From: Glandiceps talaboti
Lineage: Eukaryota; Hemichordata; Enteropneusta; Spengelidae
Length of the DNA stretch: 64,000 nt
NCBI RefSeq assembly: GCF_964340395.1
Contig: NC_135558.1
Span: 15,640,000-15,703,999, forward strand
Direction: 5' to 3'
The position numbers and the translations under genes are program-made. Shown piece after piece: positions 26,674-38,600 of this stretch (within the stretch, counting starts at the first letter, position 1; each line of letters starts with the position of its first letter). Under the pieces are notes generated by a model. That model saw only the letters and a list, made by a program, of their open reading frames with translations, was not told the origin of the DNA and made no database searches.

Positions 26674-29600
26674 CACAGACTTTTCAAGCCCTCTTACATG
26701 TCCTTCCTTACGGAAAAAAATGACAGTAAAAACATGTACATGTACCAACGCTAGCCTCATAATATTTCAAACTAATATTTAGCTTTAGAGACTAGTAGAG
26801 TGGTGTACATGTTAAGTAAATATAACAAACATTACGCTCTACTAGTACTAGTCTAGAATGTATTGTCAGAATATAGAATGTAAAATAATTACAGGAACAA
26901 GAAAATATTGGTGCCATTACAACATTTTTGTATTTCTGATTCTTCAGAAGTTCACAATTATTTTTAATAAAAATTCAACTTATGCTAATTTAATACGATC
27001 AAAGAATAGTTCAATGTTTGTCTTCTTCACCATTCTCACAAGTTAGCATAATAGCAATATGGAGTAGTACGATGTTGCTATACATAAGACTATACTGTGT
27101 GAGAGTGCAGAATTGCCGTTTTTGGTTTGGAAAACCGGCCAAGATTTATCACAGTTACATCAATAACGGGTCACCACTGTAGGAAACATTACAGGCTTGT
27201 TTAACTGTTCACAAATGTATTTTAGCCATACTATATTACGGAAGTGTCACTGCGTCACCTTTTCACCACGGATGTAAAGGACACAATCATGCTTTCACCA
27301 TGTCATGAACATAACTGTGGTGTCACAAATACGTAAATATTCGGTGTATCTGAGTTAGCCATTTAAATTTCAAAATACCCTTGCAAACGAACGACATAAT
27401 CGCTAATAACATAATCGCAGTTTCATTTTTTTGTAATAGCCTAATAAAAAATAAAATTGTCAATTACGCAAGTGGATCATTAAAACTTAAAGCTACATCA
27501 CCAAGCTTTTCAGAACATGTGCAATTACGAACCAAATTATATTGAATTTGAAGTGTGTATCCTAAATACTGAAAATCATTAATATTCAAATGGGTCTGTA
27601 AAGCTAAGCGTTACATCAATACGCCTTATGAGACATGCGCACCCATGTATCATGAAAGCTGGTAGTCTTCATTATATGTAGCATAATTACTGAAAACCAT
27701 TAATTATGCAAATGACTCATGATCATTAAAACTGAAAGCAATATCTACAAATGAAATTGAAAACAAATTTAGATTAGAAATAGATTTGCAAATGCAAGGG
27801 AAAATGAATTTGAAATAAAATCGAGTTGCACATTTAGTGAATATGAAAACGAAATAAATTGGAAATCGATTTACAAATGCAAGGTAAGATGAATTTAAAA
27901 TAAAATAGAATTTGTAAATAGGAGAAATTTGAAAGCGCAAGTAAAAATTAAAGTGAATTAAACTTAAAATAAAAATTGATATGAAACTAACTTTTTTGTC
28001 AAAATTGATTTGTGATATCATGAGCCTTCTCGGTGCCGTAGTAGTGAGCAAAATTGATTCCTTTACGACCTAAGGCACACTTTCCAAAATTATTGTTTTC
28101 ATCCACAAGACCCGGAATTGACTCTGCTTACATCAGAATCCTATGTCAATTCTCATACCACTGAGCCATCACCGTGACTACGTACGTATACCCCTCTATT
28201 TCGGAATCTGATTGTTCACCAGGCTCTTTACATTCTATGCCATTTTATGGACAACAGTGTGCTTATTAGTAGTCCATGTGCTTTGTGTAATATGTATTTC
28301 AAAATCTGTACCGTAGTCGTATTTACTCTGATTATAACATGTTCTTTCCTTTTATCAACCTTTATCCAATTTGTCAAAACTGACGAAAGCAGGTGAGCGA
28401 CATCACTTACCATTATTCCGACACTATTGTTTGGGTGTCATGTAAAGAGGAAATACAGCCATCGTATGGGATCAGATAATTCATATTTGACCCTAAGTTT
28501 GGGGTAAAGGTTATACTTTCGACCCAAAAAAGACCTAGAATTTTGATCATATTTTGCGCACATAATTGTTTACTTTTAAAATAGTACGTAGCTCTGATGT
28601 AAGCTTAGTATATTGAACTCTAGTTTTGAATTCAAAGTTGCACAGTTTGAGACATTTTGTGTAGAACTTACAAAGTCACATTGAATGCTTTATACACACT
28701 TTATAATATATTTATCATTGTTGTTCTCATTCTCTTTACAGAAAAGTGATAACCATCTAAGGACTTTCATAGACAAGCAATCCGGTTTATTGCACATTGA
28801 TGAACTTTCGACCAATAACTTTGGATTATACTTTTGTGAAGTACAAACGGATTGTAAAACTATTCGAAGTTCTCCCATAAAGATCGATTATAAGGGTAAT
28901 TATATTACTATAAATATGTATCATATCTGCGAGTTGCTCAAATAGATCATGTTGTAAATTACCTGCTGCTAATTTCACATATACAATTAACTTTTCAATG
29001 CAATTTTTAATTTCTCCTTTCCCTTTTATTAATTCAAATCAAAAGTGGTGGCAGATTTTTATTGTGTTGATAGATGTAGATAGAACTAGTCAATGATGTT
29101 CCTATGATGCATCGTGCACCACACATTACATGGTTATCAATAAGCTCCAACACCATTCTACCACAAAACTCCCTCCCTTCATCTTCGTCCGCTTCAAGAA
29201 CGTTTCAAGTAATTCTGCAATCAATAGCAACCACAGTTGATTTGGCCCTGTTGTTGACAAATGAAACCTTTAGTATGTGGCAGATAATCTGCAAAAAAAC
29301 TTATGACCGCAATGAAGGAATAACATGCCATCGGTATATCATTAGGCATATAGTTCACACTCCATGTCGATAAATAATAAAATCCACGATTGTGGACAAA
29401 TGAAGTGCCTCGTATATTTACAGTATGCAGCAGTGAAACATACATGCCGTAATTTGTCGCAAGCATTGACAGTGGGGAGAGATATTCTTTACTGCATATG
29501 TTACAAGTACCCAATCATATTTTTTTAAGTCATCGTTTCCACTGTCTAATGGTCAATTTCAGTAAAGATATAACAACCAATATCTGATGCAATGCATCTT

Positions 29601-32600
29601 GCAAAATCGACTATCGGTTTGAAACTTTAGTACTACGTCAAACCATATATTGTGTGCATGGTATGACTATGCTTCATACTATAACGTGCTTTGTTCATTT
29701 TTCCTTCAGTTTGTCTGGCAATAGGATCTTGTGAAATGAGTGAGAATGGTGGACATGGAGTCAAAGTAACCTATCAACCAGGTGGAACTGCAGTAATGTT
29801 AACCGAAACTAGAACTTATGAACAACCAAGTAGAACAGGTATGTATACTGCTTCAATATATCATTTATAAATAACTTGCCTTATCGGAGCTAGGGACTGG
29901 GCGAAAATTATCAGGGAAGGGTTGAGATTGCGTTAGATAGTCGTGAAGCCCCTCACCTAATATGTGGGCCAACATTTATGACCCTCCACGTACCGAGGTC
30001 AGGCTATAAAATCTCTCGGCAACAATTACAGATTTGGACGACGGTGATATCGATGAAGATATCGATGTTGATGTTGACGTGACTAATTTTGAACATCGAT
30101 CAGCACAAGAGTATTAGAGTTTTTCAGCAAACAGTTTGATACCGCTACCAACAAATGAGACAGACTTCAAAGAAAATATTCAAGGGAACAGTCACAGGTT
30201 CGGGGACAATAATTGCGGGAAATATCACACTTTCGGCGATCGCGATAGATGAATATGTCCACTCAATGAATACGTGTCTGCCGAGCAGTGTGGACTAATA
30301 CATAGATTTCCTGAACAGAAACAAGAACTACTGAATGCAGTGCCCTTCTTTGTAAACAGACATATATAAACAAAAACAATTATGATATAAAACAGTTGAC
30401 ATTTAATTCAGCCACTAACTCTTTTTACTCCAAAGTGTTCTCGGCACTTGGTACATGAAATACTAACACAAAGAAGTATCTGATTCATGGATGCCACTAA
30501 CGAAAGTGACGTTTCAGGGGATTAATAATGCTTTTGATGAACGTCATGGTCACATAAAGAAAGACAGAGACATCCCTGCAGAGTAATTTTAGAAAATAAC
30601 GAGAAGTATAAAGTGGTGTTTCATAGTGAGAAACAGACAAATTGAAACAATCGCAACACTTAACGATGACAGTTTATTGACGTCGCCAAACCCTCTGCCA
30701 ACTCCACTGCCGGTGACATCTACCGAAGTTTAAGCAGCGGCTCCATTGCCAATATTAATGACATCATCACACATTTTAGTCCCATCAGTGTCGGAGACAA
30801 CAACGCCACAAATCACGGTCACAGTTTCGCAAAGCACTCCCTATTCGTCAGCAACTCTTTCATCATCGTTATAATTATCAGACACCAACTTCTCATATCA
30901 TACCACCTATACCACCATACGGGTAATGCCAGCAATCGTTCTACAATTATCCAAATTGGTAAACCAACAACTACCGTATTAATTACCAAGTCCCAATTTC
31001 ACACAGACATTTTTCACTAGGGCCACTATTGTATCCGAATCCCATTGTCTATCAACATGTATAACCAAGATACAGCAAACTTCGGAATTGACTCTCCCGT
31101 CAGTAACTTCATCGCACGGGGAATAAGAGACAATAACCCTGTGTAATGTTTTTTTTCAAACTGAACACTTAAAAAACTGGCTTTGCACTTGTACAGTTCA
31201 ACGTGTGTGGTTTTGTTTTTGTTTGTTTTGCATTTCTTGGTCGTTAGTTTTATATAAAAATTAAACCAGTCTGAACGATTGTATCAATCATAGATTTGTT
31301 ACGGTTGACTTTCTCTGATTATTTCAATGTCATGGGGAAGAGGCACCACTGCACTCAGGATCGTAATACTTTCGCAACTGCAGCAGACACCAAGTTGTTT
31401 GTTGATTGACAAGCTTTATTCACACCACCAAGAGCCAAGACCTTTCCAGCTCACTCGTTCTAAGTTGTATCTCTCCCCCAAATCTACCGTGCTCAAGTTA
31501 TATAATATTTTATATATTAAAGGAGTATTTTCATAATTCAACTAAATAACTAAGTTTTATTGGAAAGTTCTACATTCGTTTCATAGATGGAATCTTCCAT
31601 CATTAATCACATATTTACTTAACCTGATCACGCCATGGAATGTACCGTTCTTGAGTGTTCTTGCTAAAATTTACGATAGGTAATAAAAGATTCTCGCTAT
31701 TTTTACACTTAGCCATGTCACATGAGGAACGCTGTGATTTACGTCATATCGAGTAAACATAACTTCATAAGTCAGCAGCTTTTTTTATCAGCCATCCAGA
31801 TGCCACAAAGTTTTGGTCACTCGCCAAAGTGTTACAAACTGTTACATAATAATAATTTTTGCACAACCGAAATCAGAAGGAGGGCGTTACAGATGTAGCC
31901 TGTATTGTCTGTCTATCTGTTTGTCTGATCAATGGCTCAATTCAAGCAAAATTTGGTGCATATATCATTTATGGTAGGGCAAGAACTGATTTTGGTAAAT
32001 ATTCCGTGAATATTAATGATGTATTTGCGTAATTAATGGTTTTCGATAATTCGGCTATATCTCAAGAGTGCATGCACCAAATTCAATATGATTTGGTACA
32101 TACTTTGATGATATCAAGGTACATGTGTCATATCAAGTTTTATAATACTGCTTGTAGGTTTAATGACTCATTTGTATAATTAATGAATTTCACTAATTAG
32201 GCTAAATATGAAGAATAAATTCGAAAGCTTCAAGTTCTGTATAATTTGGTAAATACATTTTTTATACCAGGTGCACGTCTCATAAAGCTTATTGATGTAA
32301 GGCTTAGTTTTAGGCTTTAAATGACTCATTAATAAGTTATTTGCATAAATAATGATTTTCAGTAATTAGGCTCTATCTAAAAATGCACTTTCCAAATTCA
32401 ATATATTTTGGTATATAAAATTCGCATATGTTGCATTCGAACAATTAGTGTGTGTGTAGGAACGTAAATCTAATGACTTTGCCCTCCCTTAGGGAAGGCA
32501 GTCAGTTTAAACATGGTCCATCTCTTATTAACACGAATTAAAACTTGTATCCTTAATCTTTTCACTTGGCAGTTCTTATTTCCAATTAATTACTAAACAC

Positions 32601-35600
32601 TATATATTTACGCCACTAGAAAGTTTTGCAATTTATAGTGTACATTAACGTTTACACATTTCTCAGCCTGGTACATTGTGTTACATACTAGAAGGCATTT
32701 TAGTCACTCCTCATTTTAAGATTTGTTTTCCAGTTACATAAACAATTCTATAGACCTCGTGAATGTTTCCAGGTGTACATTTTTAGTCTGTCTAGTTTTT
32801 TTCTGAAATCAAATTAAATCAAAGATAATTTGAGTGCAAATTAACTGATCCAAACATATGTATCTCTCCCCTTGGTAGTGGCCTACACAATCCTGACCCT
32901 TCCCCTAGCACAGGCATGAAAAACTGTGACCCCACTCAGGGGTAGGTAACAAATATTAGTCTAGAGCACGATCGATATAGTGACAAGTACAAAAATACAA
33001 GTTGCGGGAAAATTCTACATAGTACCTGGTACAAGTCGTTTAGTCACAAGTCAAGTCTATACTGGGACGAACACGAAGTCCTGGTTTTCCCAGCGTCCAT
33101 TGCGTATTCACATGGCGGCAAGTAACATCGACAATCCTGAAGGTAAGAATCAGTCGATTTCTATAACTAAAAATCGAAAATACGTATTCCTATAGCGTGC
33201 GTTCTGGGAAGAATTGGGTTGGAGGAACAACAGGGAAAATTTTATTGATCGATTTCACCGTTTGTGGGAGGAGTTAGCGAAAAACTTTTTCTACCGACGG
33301 ATGTCCTATTCTAAAACACACGTCCCTATATGAATGCATGTACATACGTATATTGAACCACTGATCTTCTATCAGCGTACTTTTGGGTTTGTTAACTGGC
33401 TGGCTGTAAATATTGTATGCTTTACTTTTTACATAGAATTTGCAGGCAGCATATGGGTTTGTTATTCTGTCTACATAAAATATAGTACTACTGTCAATAT
33501 ATGTATGTACACGCATTTGTATAGGGACATGTGTTTAGAAAAGGACATACATCGGTTGAAAAAGTTTTTCGCTAACTCCTCCCACAAACGGTGGAATCGA
33601 TCGATGAAATTTTCCCTGTTGTTCGTCCAACCCATTCTTCCCAGAACGCACGCTATAGGAATACGTATTTTCGATTTCTAGTAGTAGAGATGTTACTTGC
33701 TGCCATGTTGAATACGCAATGGATGCTGAGAAAATAAGGACTTTGTGTTCGTCCCAATATAGACTTGGCTTGTAACTAAACGACTTGTACCAGGTACTAT
33801 GTAGAATTTTTCCGCAACTCGTATTTTTGTACTTGTCACTATATCGATCGTGCTCTAGACTAATATTTGTTACTTACCCCTGCCCCTGGTAATTTAAGTC
33901 CAGTCCCTTAGTACATCGAATTCTTTTTCAATGATATAGAGAGCCTGAAGCCTGATTAAGCAATAAACCACCCCCTGGGGATGGTATACCAAGAGGTTTT
34001 GACCAGTGAACGAAATATATGCACGAGCGATAGCGAGTGCATATATTGAGTTCACTGGTCAAAACCGAGTGGTATACCTTCCCCAGGGGGTGGTTTATCG
34101 CTATTATATTATACCAGTATATTGAAAATATCGGAAACAAGATAAGAACTAACGTTTTCTCGTTTCATATGCGCCCCTGTGGCTAATTTGCATAACAATA
34201 ACGCCGCTTTAAGACAGCTGATCTTGGCCTCAACGTGAAGGTCGTGCAGCGACTGGATTTATTTTATCTGCGAATCGTTTCTAGGGATAATCTGTACATT
34301 GATCGGCTCATTAAAAGTGCACAGTGATGAATAAACAACCTGTTTGACTCAAGGTATAAACTTGAAGTGGTTTATTGAATACAGCATGTGTGCCAGCAGT
34401 GCATTATCGTGCCAGCAGTGCATTATCACTCGTTTTAGACGCGCTAGTTCGATGTCTAGACCAATCAGATCCCTCGATTTCCACCATCAATATACTGGTA
34501 TAATATAATGTGGGTTTTATTAGTTTTATATCTATTTTTGCTTTGCTTTAACATGATATTGCATTGCTTTGCTAATTACAATATACGATAATTTTATAAA
34601 TAATTGGAGATAGATTTGGTTTATTCCATCCTGTAAACATTGAGAATTTGTTTTTGAATGGCGAGAGAAATTCAATATTATCCAAGAATTTTGTTTGGAC
34701 CATAGACATTATGAGTGATATATTACAATGGCAATTGGCATTTGGTCTAAAGACAGTAACTCCTGCTTAATATGAAATAACCAGTTCACCTCTTTACCAT
34801 TTTCTACTCTATCATACATATATTCATAACAACCTTTCAAAATACAGTTGTTTGTGTCTAATAATTTACACCAGTAGCTTATCATACGGTACATTCTGGT
34901 ATTATTTCATTGGATACCGACCAAGCTCCTGGTACACCATAGCATTATATGTAGACTTCTTCACACCTAGTATTCGTTTACAAAAATCTAAATGAACCCT
35001 TTCAATGATATGTCCTTTCTGCGTGCCTCAGATGCATAGTTTAAAATACTACCGACATATAAAGTCAAATAATGACAACAAAGTCTCATGGTTCAGGTAC
35101 AGTGATTTGGTATTGCGATACATAGAAAACATAGCCTTTCTACCTTGATATTTGTTTTTCAGCCACGCTAAATCTGTTATTATAGTAAAGTAGAATGCCA
35201 AGGTATGTAAATCTATCAACTATTTCAAGAATTTGACCATTGTAGACCCATTGCTCAAAATTTCTCACCCTACCACCCTTCCTGAAAACCATGACCTTTG
35301 TTTTTTGAATATTTACTTCAAGGTCCCATTCTCGGGAGTAATTACAAACAACACTTTCAGAAAATAGTACGAAATCGTCAGCATACATTGAAAGAAAAAG
35401 ACTCAAGGATTTACAATCAAAGGGAATACAACCGTTAGTCAAAAACCCCATTTCCAAGTCATTAATAAACAATGAAAATAGAATAGGAGACAATACTTCT
35501 CCTTGCATTAACCCAAGAGTACTAGAGAAAAAATCTAATTGGAAGCTATTTACTGTGACACAATTCTGTAACTATTTGTTGACGATCGAAAGTCTTCATT

Positions 35601-38600
35601 TAGGCTTTTTCCATATTGAAATAGACGACCGCTACTTGAAGGTTTCATCATTAACGTATTACAGAAAAGTCGGCTGATTGCATATTTAATATGACCTACA
35701 TGTTGGTGTCAGATCACCGATTGGTTTGAAGTTACATACATGATAAGTGTGGAGTAGCAGTGGGAAAATCATATTTGATGTCCGAATAGCCCTGGTTCAA
35801 TATCAAAGTCACTCTATATTGTAATTATATTATTTAATAAATTGGTAGTCGGCTCGTTCATAACATAGACCTCCTTACATAAAATGATATGGTCAAACGA
35901 AAAGTTTTAGCACCCATTTCGGTGATGAATAATTATCCTGCTTCGGCTAGTAGTCCTGCTTGCATACGGAGTAAGTCGGCCCTTCCTTCTCCATCACGGT
36001 ATTGAGTGAAATGCGTGCACTTGCAAGTGTTACGAGTCACAGATCTAAAAATATATCCATTCAGGACATTTTGGTAAATTTTCATTATGATCTCTAAATT
36101 GAAGTCAAAAAGCATTTAAACTTTGTACATACAATGACATTTCGTTGCGTAACAACATAGGTCCTTGACATCTCAACATTGCTATTTCGTACCAGGTACG
36201 ATTGAACTGTCAACAAGTTTTATTATGACATGACTATTTTATGGTCTTTGAGATATGAACTTGTATAAATCTAGTGAAGGTGATTGGATATTAGATCTCG
36301 GATGATGTCTTTCATCATAGACTTAAGAATACGTCATACTCTAAGAATAGAGGATTTGTGTAAACTTGGAATTGTATTTAAGTTGGGTTTTTAGCCCATC
36401 TCGGGAGAAGAGGTGGAGACGGAGATTTGTCATGTAATAAAATCAACCAAGTGGCTAGCTTGGCGTTCGTTGAACCAGATACGTATGTTTCGTTGTGAGT
36501 TCTACTCAACACAATCCAAGTCGGTACGGTACCTCGTAGAAAAGGTGGTTTGAGAAGAAACCGTGGTCGGCTAATTCAACGTTATAGTCTTAAATGGAAC
36601 AGACTGATGATTGGAACAGCAGTGCGAGTGAGTACTTCCCCGTTTGAACATTAAATATCGATAAACTGCACAGTAAGCCGATCAACAGCGTTTCACAAGC
36701 AGAACTAGTATCCTGACAGAACCAACAGTCGACAGACGACGCGTACGGTTGCCTTTCTATTAGAGTGAAATTGATCCAGTTCTTCTGAAATACTCAGAGG
36801 ACTTCTGTTTCGAAAATCACCGTACACAAGCGGAGTTGCTAAAATACAAACTCCACGATCACATCTGTTGTAAAGTATTCATTGGCGACTTGAATGCCGT
36901 GTGTATGTTTTGTTGTATTGTCATGTGTGTTGGCAATTTTTCGCCCAAAACTCAACATATAATCTATACACTGAAAGTTTATTTTTAGGACAAACTATTT
37001 CGTTGCATTATATAAGCTTACACTCGAATATTATGTTATAACATGACAATCTTTCACAGACACAGACAAACTGATAAAAGAGTCGCGTGAACCACAGTCA
37101 AGTACATGTACATTTGTATGTGCATGAACCTACATCAGAGGGGCCCGGTATTGTTTTTGTATCAATGTTTGTCAGTTTGATAGTGATAAGAAGTACACTT
37201 CTTTCCGTTCTGATCACAGGCGTTTCTATAAAACTCCTGCAATGGTAGTATATGTACAAATATTGCTTTCTAATACAGAAATCAAAATCATTTAATTTGT
37301 ATGTATACATGTAATGGGAATATTGATTAACGTTCAGTACATGCAAATGTCATGGGCAGGGTCATGTTTTACAAAATGGGACAAAGGAGAGGGTCACTTT
37401 TTACAAATGGAGAATAGGGGGTCATGTTTTTCTTAACAGACCATGTGTGATTTCCTCCGCTCCCCCCCCCCCTTGTCAATATTGAAGGTTCCCTAAGGCC
37501 GTGTGCTACCGTGGCTAATTCAGTACCTGTCATTCTCTAAAAGCGTTTGTAAACAATCCCCATAAATTGACCAGGTCTCGAATACAGTTCTGTACCTGTC
37601 AATCCAAAGACGTGCACTAAACCACGTCACTACAAAGTGGCCTTTGCCAACAGTAGTTTTCATATAGCATCTGTTCATTGACATGACAATTCATATGTGC
37701 AACTAGCTGCAATCATTGTAGCGTTTGATGTGATTTTGAGGGCTTTTTCGATTGTTTTTAATTTTGTGCCTTTTTTCGTTCCGACGTTTAACCCGATCGA
37801 ATCAAACGCTACAATTCCTCTAACGCAAACGCAAATAGACGGAGCCGATTCAGATCTGAATCGTAAAGTTGGGCGGATTTTTCTGCTAAATTACGCCTTA
37901 CCTGGCCAAATATTGGACATTTCCGAACGCCAACATTAATTACGGAGTCTTCAAGACCCAAGAAGTGTTCAGAGGTACCCCAATTCCGTCAAAATCGGCA
38001 AATGTAACAACCCATGCAGCATTTTGAAACGGGCAGTACGCTGACACCTCGCTCACGTTTTCAATGAGGTCTCTTCTATTTGCGGTTGCGTTAGAGGAAT
38101 TGTAGCGTTTGATTCGGGGGTAAACGTCGAGCGAAAAAAAGGCACAAAAACAGACGAAAAAGCCTTCGAAATCACATCAAACGCTACAATTATTGCAGCT
38201 AATGTGCAACATGATTAGCAAGATAGGTAATTTAAGAAGAAAATGTCGACGTTCTCAAAGGGTGAAAACAGAAATACTGCTAGGGTTGGCCTGTAACTTT
38301 GTTAAAGTACCAGTCCTTGCCAGGTTTGTAATAATGGATTTCACACTGAACTTTTGGGGAACACATCGGATTATTTGGCCGATCGCGAGACATGCGGAAT
38401 GGGATGTCGATAGTGAATTGTGTCATTAACATGATAATGAGTAACTGTACAGTACTCGATTACATAACAGGACAGTTTATTACATAACTAGGTTGACTTT
38501 CTGCTGCGCCTCGGACATAAAAACAGACGGGTTAACCAAAAGTGTCCTATTAAAAAACTTGGTAAATTGCATCTGAAATGTACTATAACTATCAGTTAAT

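Larger units (their letters stand above)
9460..28741 (+). other. Intron 2 (19,282 bp, phase 0)
   Basis: The longest intron interrupts a single Ig domain. No additional exon could be supported. It holds an inverted-repeat element (9904-10437), X-box repeats (11245-11800), minisatellites near 12660 and 13130-13290, a CRE-bearing repeat (13630-13945), the first 2.4-kb transposon copy (15088-17472), a 180-bp tandem array (17625-18375), a decayed transposon ORF (19255-19618), and repeated blocks of the CTTCCGTAAGG family (21545-22713 and 25228-26641). Stretches such as 10440-11240, 18380-19250 and 23110-25200 show nothing beyond AT-rich sequence. Confidence 0.7.

Noticed and set aside
33081-33142. 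Exon-like segment between CCCAG and GAAGGTAAGA in intron 4
   Set aside because: It has good splice-like borders but lies in the left arm of the foldback, and the mirror copy in the right arm lacks both borders.
37697-37939. ORF starting [20 protein letters not shown] as a membrane protein
   Set aside because: It lies in the inverted-repeat arm of the foldback element.
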